Shown piece by piece: positions 56,546 to 64,000 of a stretch of DNA of 64,000 nucleotides. Origin of the DNA: Actinomadura citrea (GTDB lineage: Bacteria; Actinomycetota; Actinomycetes; Streptosporangiales; Streptosporangiaceae); NCBI RefSeq assembly GCF_013409045.1, contig NZ_JACCBT010000001.1, positions 5,828,001 through 5,892,000 on the forward strand. Reading direction: 5' to 3'. A program made the position numbers and the translations under genes. The notes beneath the pieces were generated by a model. It worked only from the letters and a program-made list of their open reading frames with translations, was not told the DNA's origin and did no database searches. The stretch's first letter is position 1, and every line of letters begins with the position of its first letter.

Positions 56546-59500
56546 TCAGCGGGCGGGGACCACCGCCTCGCCGTAGGGGACGAGCCGGACCGGCCCGATC
56601 AGCCCGTACCTCTGGCGGGACGCGCCGCCGTACACGCCGGGATCGGAGACGCGGAGCCGGTTGTTCAGCGTCGTGGCGACCTCGACCTCGATCGTGTTGG
56701 CGCCGCGGCGCAGCCAGGGGCCGATGTCCACGACCGGGACGATCACGCTGACCGGGAGCCGGTGGCCGTTGACGGTCACGCGGCAGGTGTCGAGGACCTC
56801 GCCGAGCTCCAGCACCGCGCCACCGCCCGTCCAGTCCACGGTCGTGCTGTAGGTGCCGATGCCGGAGACGTCCGCGAGTTCGGGGATGTCCGGCCACGGC
56901 TTGAGCCCGTCGAGCTCCAGGTCGTGCCGCTTCACGCCGTCCGGCGTCATGTCCTCCACCTGGAGCCGCCAGGAGGTGAGGGTCCGCGCCTCGGGCACGG
57001 GGCCGATCATCGTCCGCACGGTGCGGCCGCCGGGCAGCGTGGTGGAGTAGGCGCCGGCGGCCCCCGCGCGGGCGACCAGGCGCTGCCGGTCGACGCGGAG
57101 CTCGGCCTGCGAGGCGGTGGCGGACGGGGCCTCCCCGCCGCGCGCCAGAATGATCACGGTGGCCTCGGCGGGCTGCAGCGCCACCCGCAGCGTGATCGTC
57201 TCGCCCTCCTCGCGGTAGACGGCGACCCGCTCGGTCTCGCCCGTCCACAGGTCCAGCCGGTACGGGACGGCCTCGCGGTCGGACCGGGTGAAGGTGACCT
57301 CGTGGTCGATCGCGGCGACCGGCGGCTTGACCGTCTCGGCGTGCTTGCCGTTGCAGAGGTAGAAGTAGTCGGCGCGGCCGTCCCGCCGGTGGGCGGTGAG
57401 GAGCGTGGACGCCTCCGCGTAGGCGACCGTCGGGCGCAGGCCGAGGTCGGCCAGCGCCCCGGGCACGTCGGCCTCGGCGGCCACGACGCGGACGCGCGGC
57501 TGGGCGAACACCTGCGCGAGGACGGCGCGCAGCTGCTCGTTCTCGCCGTCGCGCGCCAGGCCGGGGACGGTCGCGGCCGACCAGTCGCCGAGGAACACCA
57601 GCGGCAGGCCCGCCTTCGTCAGCTTCAGCATGGTGCGGGCGGTGCCGAGCGGCAGCGTGCACTCGTTGCCACCGAAACGGTCGCCCTCGACGAACACGAC
57701 CTTGTAGGCGGGACCGCCGGGGGCGAGCCGCCCGCCGGACACGGTCGCGGACGGCAGGTCGAGCAGCGGCGCGCTGATGAGCTGGTGCGTCCAGCCCAGC
57801 GGGACGCCGCTCTTGGTGAACCACCCGGCGCCGATACCGGTCTTGGTGTAGCCCTTCTGGCGGAACACGGCCACGTCGATGCGGCTCGTGCCGGCCTGCA
57901 TGGCCAGGTGGACGCGCGCCAGGTAGCCGGCCACGTCGGGGGCGTGCCGCCAGGTCGGCTGGCGCGGCCCCCACGACTCGGAGAACCCGACGCCGCCGTT
58001 GTATGGGGTGAAGGCCGCGAATCCCGGCCACGCCGCCCCCGGCGCGGTGGCGTAGGAGAAGCCGTGCAGGACGGTCTGGTTGAGCCCGGCCGCATAGGCT
58101 CCGCCCATGGTGCGGAGGAACTTGCCCCAGGTGGTGTTGTAAGCGCCGCCCTGGTAGGCCCCCGCCTCGCAGGAGAGGACCTTCCGTCCCCCCATGTCGC
58201 GGCCTCCGGCGAGAGCGCGGTAGTCGTCCAGGTTCTTGAACCCGAGCGACTCGCCCTCCGGGACGTCCAGGATCGCGGCGGTGTGGATGGCGTCGGTCTC
58301 CAGCCCGTACGGCTGCGCGCGGTACTCCAGCCCGATCGAGTGCGCCCACTTCGCGATCGCCTCGAAGTGGAACTCGTTGAACAGGTCGGAGACCGTCTGC
58401 CAGAAGTCGTGGCGGACGTGGGCGGTGGTCGCCGCGTCGTAGGCGAACTTGGTGTTCTCCTTGAGGCGGACGATCACCGGCAGGTACGGCATGAGGTCGT
58501 AGCCGCGGCGGCGCCGGAACTCGGCGGGCAGGTCGGGCGTCCAGTTGAGCGCAGCCGTCTCCAGCTCGATCGAGTCCTCGAACAGCGTCGCGCCCGCCCG
58601 CCTGATCAGCTTGCGGATGTCGCGGGTGAGCAGGCGCGCTTCCCAGAACGCGGTGACGGCGCGGGTCCCGGCGCGGCTGAAGTGGTCGACGACGCAGCTG
58701 TCCGGGGAGGAGTGCGGGCCGGACTCCGGCCGCTGCCCGCTGCCGCGCCGCCAGTAGGAGAACAGCAGCCAGTCGCCGCCCTCCGGGGCCGTCCAGGTGA
58801 TCCGCTCCCCCGTGACCCTCGAGGTCAGGTCGGTGAACGACGCGGGGTCTAGGCCGGTCTCCTTGCGGGTGTTGTTCGCGGCGGCGGTCCGCAAGGCGTG
58901 GACGGCGACGAGGTGCCGCCTCGTCACGCCGCCCTCGGGCGCGGTGACCGGCTCGGGGACCGGGCCGTCATGGGTGGCGCCGCCCGCGACGGGCACCGTC
59001 CCGTACGCCAGTTCCTGGACGGCCGCCTCGTCGTCCGGCGTGATCGTCGGAACGGCGGCGGGCCAGGCAGGGCCGATCGTCAGGTCGACGGTCACGCCGC
59101 GCCGCCCCGCCTGGTCGAGCGCGGCCTCCACGCCGGCGTTCCAGGCCGGGGTGCCCCAGCCGTGGCCCGCCGGGTCCAGGACGGACTTGTCGCGGATGCT
59201 GTGGTGCACCGCGACGATCTCCGCGCCGCCGAACCCGGCGTCCGCGATCTGGTCGATCTCGCGCCGGATCTCCGCCGGGTCGACCAGGCCGTCCGGCCAC
59301 CACCAGCGGAACCGGGGCCGCACCGCCGCGCCGGGGCGGGCGAACCCGCCCGCCGCCGGCCCCGCAGGGAGGCCGGGCGCGGCCTCGGCGGCCGCCTCGC
59401 CCCCGAGGACCGGGCCCGCGCCCGCCACGACGGCGGCCGCGGCGCCGATCTGGAGTGCGCGCCTGCGGGTGAACCCCTGCCCCGTGCGTTCGTCGTTCAC
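56546..59500 (-). CDS. Exported GH106-type alpha-L-rhamnosidase
   Basis: The product is 984 residues from the GTG at 59500, which overlaps the stop of the preceding gene (GTGA) and has AGGAG seven bases upstream. TRRRALQIGAAAAVVAGAGPVLGG is a Tat-type signal. The N-terminal barrel motif RPRFRWWWPDGLVDPAEI with IADAGFGGAEIVAVHH is the hallmark of GH106 and related rhamnogalacturonan-active enzymes; LTSWRLQVEDMTP and DIGPWLRRGANTIEVEV belong to the C-terminal carbohydrate-binding-like domain. The family is unrelated in fold to GH78, so the locus attacks rhamnose links with two different enzyme types. Confidence 0.87.
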   Translation of the reverse strand: MNDERTGQGFTRRRALQIGAAAAVVAGAGPVLGGEAAAEAAPGLPAGPAAGGFARPGAAVRPRFRWWWPDGLVDPAEIRREIDQIADAGFGGAEIVAVHHSIRDKSVLDPAGHGWGTPAWNAGVEAALDQAGRRGVTVDLTIGPAWPAAVPTITPDDEAAVQELAYGTVPVAGGATHDGPVPEPVTAPEGGVTRRHLVAVHALRTAAANNTRKETGLDPASFTDLTSRVTGERITWTAPEGGDWLLFSYWRRGSGQRPESGPHSSPDSCVVDHFSRAGTRAVTAFWEARLLTRDIRKLIRRAGATLFEDSIELETAALNWTPDLPAEFRRRRGYDLMPYLPVIVRLKENTKFAYDAATTAHVRHDFWQTVSDLFNEFHFEAIAKWAHSIGLEYRAQPYGLETDAIHTAAILDVPEGESLGFKNLDDYRALAGGRDMGGRKVLSCEAGAYQGGAYNTTWGKFLRTMGGAYAAGLNQTVLHGFSYATAPGAAWPGFAAFTPYNGGVGFSESWGPRQPTWRHAPDVAGYLARVHLAMQAGTSRIDVAVFRQKGYTKTGIGAGWFTKSGVPLGWTHQLISAPLLDLPSATVSGGRLAPGGPAYKVVFVEGDRFGGNECTLPLGTARTMLKLTKAGLPLVFLGDWSAATVPGLARDGENEQLRAVLAQVFAQPRVRVVAAEADVPGALADLGLRPTVAYAEASTLLTAHRRDGRADYFYLCNGKHAETVKPPVAAIDHEVTFTRSDREAVPYRLDLWTGETERVAVYREEGETITLRVALQPAEATVIILARGGEAPSATASQAELRVDRQRLVARAGAAGAYSTTLPGGRTVRTMIGPVPEARTLTSWRLQVEDMTPDGVKRHDLELDGLKPWPDIPELADVSGIGTYSTTVDWTGGGAVLELGEVLDTCRVTVNGHRLPVSVIVPVVDIGPWLRRGANTIEVEVATTLNNRLRVSDPGVYGGASRQRYGLIGPVRLVPYGEAVVPAR

Positions 59501-62500
59501 TGTCTTCTCCTGGTCACTGTGATGCGGCCGGAGCCGACCGGGCCGATGGTGAGGAGGCGGCCGGTGGCGTCCCGGCCTGTGGCGCGGGGGGCGCGGGCCT
59601 GGGGTCCGGTGACGCGGAACGCGCGGGGGTCGTCGTCGCCGAGCTCCACGACCACGCGGGCGACCGTGCCGGGCGGCACGTCCACGTCCAGGCGGTACCG
59701 CTCGCCGCGGTCGAGCGCGACGGAGACCGGGCCGCGGATCGTCGGGACCCGCCCGGAGATCCGGCTCAGATTGCCGGGACGCGGCCGGACCTCGATCTCG
59801 GCGGCTCCCGGCGCGGTGATCCGCACACCGAGGACATGGCGCGGGATGACGTTCGCGGGCGCCGAGCCCCAGGCGTGCGAGAACGTCATGTTGGGCTTGA
59901 GGGACGGGTCCCACGCCTCCGCCACGATGGTCGCGCCCAGGTCGTCCAGCATGTGCAGCCACGAGCTCATGCCGGTGGCCGTCATCAGCGCGATCGCCGC
60001 CTTGGCCTGGCCGGTGGCGAACAGGGCGTCCAGAAGGAACTGCGCGCCGTAGACGCTGACCTTCATGCCGCCGTCCGCGAGGGTTTCGCCGAGTGCGCGG
60101 ACGACGGAATCGGGAACCGTGCCGGGCCCCGCTACGCCGAGCGCGACCGGGAACACGGTGGCGTGCTGCGCGCTGTGGGTGGTGCCCACTCCGTCGAAGA
60201 ACCGCCCGTTGGACGCGTCGAGCAGCTTCTCCCTCATCGCCTTGGCCAGCGTGTCGGCGCGCCCCTGCCAGCTCGTGGCGTCGGCGGTCTTGCCGAGAGC
60301 GTTCGCGATGCCGGCCATGGCGGTGAACGCCGCGTACTGGCAGGCGTTCACGACCGTGTTCACGTCGGTGAACACGTACCCGTCACGATTGGACGAGGGC
60401 CAGTCGACCAGATCCTGGGTCGGCGAGCCGGGGTTCTTGTGGACGAGCCCGTCGTCGCCGAGGTGCGACGTCAGGTGCTTGGCCGCGAGGATCGCGTAGT
60501 CCGCGGCGAGCTGCTCCGGGTCACCGGTGTGCAGGTAGTCCTGCCAGGCGCACATGACGTTCATCAGCCGGTACTCGGTCGGCCAGGTGGGGTTGCGGGC
60601 AAGGTGGGCGTCGGACGCGCGGGCCAGCGCGAACGAGCGCTGCACCGCGTACTCGGACGCCTGGTTGATGAGCGCGTCGCCCTCGTAGGGGCCGCGTTCG
60701 CGTGTCGGCGTGTCGGTGTAGAGGTCGCCGCGCGTCGCCTCGATGGAGTACCGGCACAGCTCGTACACGCGGTCGAGGTCGGGGCTGGAGCTGGAGAACG
60801 ACGCGTCGGAGTCGCGCCAGGCGGCCCGCCAGGCGCGTCCGGTGACGGCCTGCGACAGGTCGAGGGCGTCGTCGCAGATGAGCTGCGCGTAGCGAAACCC
60901 TCGGTAGCCCCAGTGCTCGATGGTCTGGAGGCCGTCGCGGAGCGTCCAGACCTCCTTGTAGGTGACGCCGGCGCGCAGCGCGTGCTTGACGGTCCCGTCG
61001 GCGTTCAGCTCCTCGCCGAGCCGGACCTCGACGGTCTGCCCGGCCCTGCCCCGCACGGACAGGCGCAGACCGCCCGCGATCTCCCGTCCGAGATCGACGA
61101 GCCAGGTGCCCGAGGAGACCTTCCGCACGGACGCGGGTCCGGTGTCGTGCAGCCCGACCGGTTCGACGAGCGCGGGCTCCAGTCCGTCGATGGCCGCCTT
61201 CACCGCCGCCGGTTCCCAGCCGGAGTCGTCGAAGCCGGGCCCCGTCCAGCCGGCCGGCTCCTGCCGCATGTCCCAGTACTCCTGGGGACCCACGTAGAAG
61301 CCTGAGCCGATCGTCCCGCCGTCGCGCAGCAGCCCGGCCTGGCGGCGCGCCTTCCACGCCGGGCCGCTGCCGACGGTGGTGGACGTCCCGTCGGCGTAGG
61401 TGACGACGAGCTCGGCGAGAAAGCGCTTGTCCTCGGTGGTGTACGCCAGGGCGGCGAGCGCGTTGCGCCGGCCCGGTTCCAGCGCCTCGGTCAGGTCGAA
61501 GGAGTGGTACTTCGGCGCCCCCGCCCCGCCTCGCATGGAGGCGAAGCCTGCCACCTCGCCGTTCACCCAGATCTTGGCCGGATACTGGCGGATGGCCGCC
61601 GGGGACTGGGCGGCGACATGGAGCACGGCGGCCGCGATCGGCTTGCGTTCCGGGACGAACTCGGTGCGCAGCAACGCCCAGTCGTCGTCGGGCGACCCGG
61701 CCGAGGACAGCGTCGACTGCCCCTTGGCGAGGGTCAGGGCGCCGCCGGCGACCGTGCCGGCGCCGAAGGTGCCGCGCCCGTCGGCGAAGTCCTCGTCGAG
61801 GATCGTTTCGCCGTCCGGGCCGGTGAAGGTGACGCGGTCCCACACGTTGGCCTCGGTGGAGCCGTTGCGCATCCCGACCGTGCCCGTCCGGTGCGTGGCG
61901 TCGGTGGCGGTGTCGACCTCGGCTCCGTCGACGGACGTCCGGAAGGTGGAGCCCGTCATCTCGACCGCCACGTCGTACCAGCGGCCCGTCTCGATGGGGA
62001 TCGGGAGCCGCTTCTCCTCCAGAACCTGGTAGGCGCCGTTCACGCAGACGTGCTTCTTCAGGACGCCCGGAGATCCGGCGCGGAGCTGCCACAGGTAGTT
62101 GGCGCTCGACCCGGACGCCCGGAACCAGAGGCTCGCCGCGACCGAGGTGATCTGCAGCCGGGCCCTGAGCACGCCGTCGCCGGGTGCCCGCGCGGCCGTC
62201 GTCCAGATCGGCTCGGCGGACCACTCGCCGACGCCCGTGGCCAGCAGGGCGGGCTCGGACCAGCGGGACGCCCTGTGCCCGTCGAACGTCCGGACCCGCC
62301 ACCAGTACGCCGTCCGCGGCGACAGCGCCGGGCCGCCGTAGGGCACGGCGACGGACGCCGCCGACGCGGCCTTCCCGCTGTCCCACGCGTGCGGGCCGTG
62401 CTCCAGGCGGGCCGGCGTGGTGGCGAACTGCACCTGGTAGTGCGTCTGCCTCGTCCCCGGGCCCAGGTCGGCGACCTGCCAGCTGAGCCTCGGCCGGGCC

Positions 62501-62676
62501 GTGACGCCGAGGCCGTCCGGCATCAGGGAGGTCAGCAGCCCGGACGGCGTCCGGGCCGCCGGCGACGACGCCGACGCGGCGCCGCCGGCGGACCCGAGGA
62601 CGACCGTGCCCGCCACTCCGGCCACCGAAGCCCCGAGGAAGCCCCGCCGGCTCATCCCGCTCATTCGTTCGGTCAT
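59497..62676 (-). CDS. Exported alpha-L-rhamnosidase, GH78
   Basis: The 1,059-residue enzyme starts MTERMSGMSRRGFLGASVAGV, a twin-arginine signal, after GAGGAGCC. It has an N-terminal fibronectin-like domain (PRLSWQVADLGPGTRQTHYQVQ, shortened here as the domain start), then a jelly-roll region at about 175-330 with a laminin-G/concanavalin-like look, a GH78 N-domain, and the catalytic barrel with DTPTRERGPYEGD near residue 650 and the second acidic region in AEAWDPSLKPNMTFSHAW. The stop codon overlaps the next gene by GTGA, and the gene follows the partial GH78 gene after 11 bases. The tight packing points to one long operon. Confidence 0.9.
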   Translation of the reverse strand: MTERMSGMSRRGFLGASVAGVAGTVVLGSAGGAASASSPAARTPSGLLTSLMPDGLGVTARPRLSWQVADLGPGTRQTHYQVQFATTPARLEHGPHAWDSGKAASAASVAVPYGGPALSPRTAYWWRVRTFDGHRASRWSEPALLATGVGEWSAEPIWTTAARAPGDGVLRARLQITSVAASLWFRASGSSANYLWQLRAGSPGVLKKHVCVNGAYQVLEEKRLPIPIETGRWYDVAVEMTGSTFRTSVDGAEVDTATDATHRTGTVGMRNGSTEANVWDRVTFTGPDGETILDEDFADGRGTFGAGTVAGGALTLAKGQSTLSSAGSPDDDWALLRTEFVPERKPIAAAVLHVAAQSPAAIRQYPAKIWVNGEVAGFASMRGGAGAPKYHSFDLTEALEPGRRNALAALAYTTEDKRFLAELVVTYADGTSTTVGSGPAWKARRQAGLLRDGGTIGSGFYVGPQEYWDMRQEPAGWTGPGFDDSGWEPAAVKAAIDGLEPALVEPVGLHDTGPASVRKVSSGTWLVDLGREIAGGLRLSVRGRAGQTVEVRLGEELNADGTVKHALRAGVTYKEVWTLRDGLQTIEHWGYRGFRYAQLICDDALDLSQAVTGRAWRAAWRDSDASFSSSSPDLDRVYELCRYSIEATRGDLYTDTPTRERGPYEGDALINQASEYAVQRSFALARASDAHLARNPTWPTEYRLMNVMCAWQDYLHTGDPEQLAADYAILAAKHLTSHLGDDGLVHKNPGSPTQDLVDWPSSNRDGYVFTDVNTVVNACQYAAFTAMAGIANALGKTADATSWQGRADTLAKAMREKLLDASNGRFFDGVGTTHSAQHATVFPVALGVAGPGTVPDSVVRALGETLADGGMKVSVYGAQFLLDALFATGQAKAAIALMTATGMSSWLHMLDDLGATIVAEAWDPSLKPNMTFSHAWGSAPANVIPRHVLGVRITAPGAAEIEVRPRPGNLSRISGRVPTIRGPVSVALDRGERYRLDVDVPPGTVARVVVELGDDDPRAFRVTGPQARAPRATGRDATGRLLTIGPVGSGRITVTRRRQ

Positions 62677-62687
62677 CGCCCGGCTCC

Positions 62688-64000
62688 TCAGCGGTGCTCG
62701 GAACGGAAGGTGAGGTGCCCGGAGCCGGCCTCGAAGACGGCGTAGCCGCCCTTCATGCCGGTGAAGCGGGCGCCGCCCGGTCCGGAGACGCGCACGTCAC
62801 CGGCCGAACGCGCGGGGACGTGGATCTCGGCGCGGACGTTGACCGGGACGTCCGTGTCGAGCGAGAAGCCGTGCCCGTCCCGCTTCCAGGTGACACCGAC
62901 GTCTCCGCGCTGCAGCGGGACGGTCCCGGACGCGCGGTCCAGCCCGGTCAGCGGCGGCCTGATCCGGACGGCCGCCGAGGCGGGGGCGGTCACCGAGACG
63001 CCGAGCAGGGTCCGCTGCACCTCGACCAGCGACGTCGCGCCCCACGGGTGGGAGAAGCTCTGCCCGGTCTCGGGGGCGTCCCACGACTCCCAGGTGAACG
63101 TGCCGCCGCGCGCGAGGATGTTGCCCCAGCCCGGCCCCTCCTCGTCGGTGAGGCGGGTGACGACGTCCGCGGGACGCCCGCCGAGCGCCTCCAGGAGCCG
63201 GTGCGCGGTCATCGGCCCCATCTGCATGCCGAGCCCGGCGATGTAGGACTCGACCTCGTCCCGGCCGCCCGCGGGGGCGACGCCGTAGGCGAGCGCGTAG
63301 GCGTTGGCGATCTGCGAGGCGTGCGCGCTCTGGGCGCCGTCGCTCGTCAGGCCGTCGACGTAGACGCCGTCCGGGCGCCGGAGCCTGGCGTTGATGTTGC
63401 CGGTGAGCGTCCCGGCGTCCTTGCGCAGCGCCTCGGCGTCCCCGGTCCTGCCGAGCGCCTCGGCGGCGCGGGCGGTGGCGTTCAGGACGTCCACGCCGAG
63501 CACGTTGACGACCGTGCGGGCGGCCGTGTCCATGTCGTGCCCGTAGCGCATGGTCGCGGGCCAGTCGATGATGCCGTACCTGTACTGCCCGGAGCCCCCT
63601 TCGAGGTTGGTGACCAGGCCCGTCCCCCCGGCGATGTAGCGGCGGACGTAGCCGGCGACCGCGCTCATCGCGGGGTACGCCTCCGCCAGGGTGGACGAGT
63701 CGCCGGACTGCTCGTAGTAGTCCCAGATCCAGCCGGGGAACATCTCGGTGTAGTCGGGGATGTCGCGCTTGCCGTCGCCGTTCGGGTAGACGGCGTTGAG
63801 GCGCCCGTCGGGCCAGTACCGCGCCTGCGAGGCGATGAACTCGCGGATCGCCTGCCGGGTCAGCCGACGCTCCCCGTAGGCGCCCATCATGGCCAGCGAG
63901 GTGTCGGCGGAGTCGCCGAGGAACTGCCCCTTCTCACGGGTCGGCGTGTCGAGGAACTGGGACTGCGACCCGTACAGCGCCGACCGCGCCATCAGGTCGT
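62688..64000 (-). CDS. Alpha-L-rhamnosidase, GH78 (partial, N-terminus beyond right edge)
   Basis: The frame remains open to the window edge; about 437 C-terminal residues are visible. The barrel begins with SQFLDTPTREKGQFLGDSAD, which holds the GH78 catalytic acid motif, followed by FPGWIWDYYEQSGD, GGTFTWESWDAPETGQSFSHPWGAT (second acid region, given here as a motif line) and a C-terminal beta domain ending FEAGSGHLTFRSEHR. The C-terminal domain resembles that of the GH78 protein at 51142. The apparent ATG at 63992 is internal to the protein and is not its start. The gene is first visible member of the rhamnosidase run. Confidence 0.88.
   Translation of the reverse strand, partial: DLMARSALYGSQSQFLDTPTREKGQFLGDSADTSLAMMGAYGERRLTRQAIREFIASQARYWPDGRLNAVYPNGDGKRDIPDYTEMFPGWIWDYYEQSGDSSTLAEAYPAMSAVAGYVRRYIAGGTGLVTNLEGGSGQYRYGIIDWPATMRYGHDMDTAARTVVNVLGVDVLNATARAAEALGRTGDAEALRKDAGTLTGNINARLRRPDGVYVDGLTSDGAQSAHASQIANAYALAYGVAPAGGRDEVESYIAGLGMQMGPMTAHRLLEALGGRPADVVTRLTDEEGPGWGNILARGGTFTWESWDAPETGQSFSHPWGATSLVEVQRTLLGVSVTAPASAAVRIRPPLTGLDRASGTVPLQRGDVGVTWKRDGHGFSLDTDVPVNVRAEIHVPARSAGDVRVSGPGGARFTGMKGGYAVFEAGSGHLTFRSEHR

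Noticed and set aside
1..64000. tRNA, rRNA, CRISPR arrays, insertion sequences, phage genes
   Set aside because: No cloverleaf sequences with the conserved T-loop, no regularly spaced repeats, and no transposase, integrase or phage structural motifs were recognised; gaps are too short for such elements.
1..64000. A secondary-metabolite cluster (PKS, NRPS, terpene) suggested by the actinomycete background and DUF574 methyltransferase
   Set aside because: No ketosynthase, adenylation, carrier or terpene synthase motif is present; the isolated methyltransferase is not enough.

Overview
The window is very GC-rich, with dense genes, many GTG starts and many stop/start overlaps. Together with a DUF574-type SAM methyltransferase, eukaryotic-type Ser/Thr kinases carrying beta-propellers, a PH-domain membrane protein and an ImuA'/ImuB/DnaE2 mutasome under an actinobacterial-type LexA box, this points to a filamentous actinomycete (Streptosporangiales/Actinomadura-like is my best guess). 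All sequence is chromosomal in character. I see no rRNA, tRNA, CRISPR array, insertion sequence or origin, and no gene-free stretch longer than about 165 bases.

1-22,070: a predicted conflict or protein-remodelling region. On the minus strand five genes are fused end to end by 1-4 base overlaps: DUF4132 protein, MoxR AAA+ ATPase, DUF5682 protein, VWA (MIDAS) protein and a SWIM zinc-finger protein that runs off the left edge. This is the same part list as the Escherichia coli yehI/molR-yehL-yehM-yehP-yehQ region. Divergent from it lie a kinase-TPR-WD40 protein and a zinc-ribbon TPR protein. After a PLP-dependent cystathionine lyase-like gene and a TPR protein come two more DUF4132 genes, one full length and one lacking the N-terminal third. 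The two full-length DUF4132 genes share a 24-base upstream box at exactly the same distance from their start codons, which ties the two loci together.

22,108-38,188: metabolic and accessory genes. These are a CoA-disulfide-reductase-like flavoprotein, a divergent amidohydrolase/glutamine-synthetase pair (the two halves of fungal FluG), a CGNR zinc-finger regulator, a FUSC-like membrane protein, an LVIVD-repeat secreted protein, an orphan family 5 solute-binding protein, an FMN reductase, a TetR regulator with a clear operator in its promoter followed by an MBL-fold hydrolase, RecD2 helicase, a Tat-exported beta-lactamase-fold hydrolase and MtnA.

38,274-43,962: an SOS-inducible mutagenesis cassette (imuA', imuB, dnaE2) with a perfect palindromic LexA box.

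44,091-51,043: a membrane Ser/Thr kinase with a TolB-like propeller, a Ppx/GppA phosphatase, a PH-domain protein, ribokinase, a small orphan protein, a DUF574 methyltransferase, an aldo/keto reductase and a MarR regulator with overlapping operator palindromes.

51,142-64,000: a minus-strand run of exported alpha-L-rhamnosidase-type enzymes (three GH78-like, one divergent six-hairpin enzyme, one GH106-like). It enters from beyond the right edge and is probably a rhamnose-polymer or rhamnoside degradation locus.

Regulatory style: at least nine genes have a TAnnnT box ending 6-8 bases before the start codon, which is the layout expected for leaderless transcripts.
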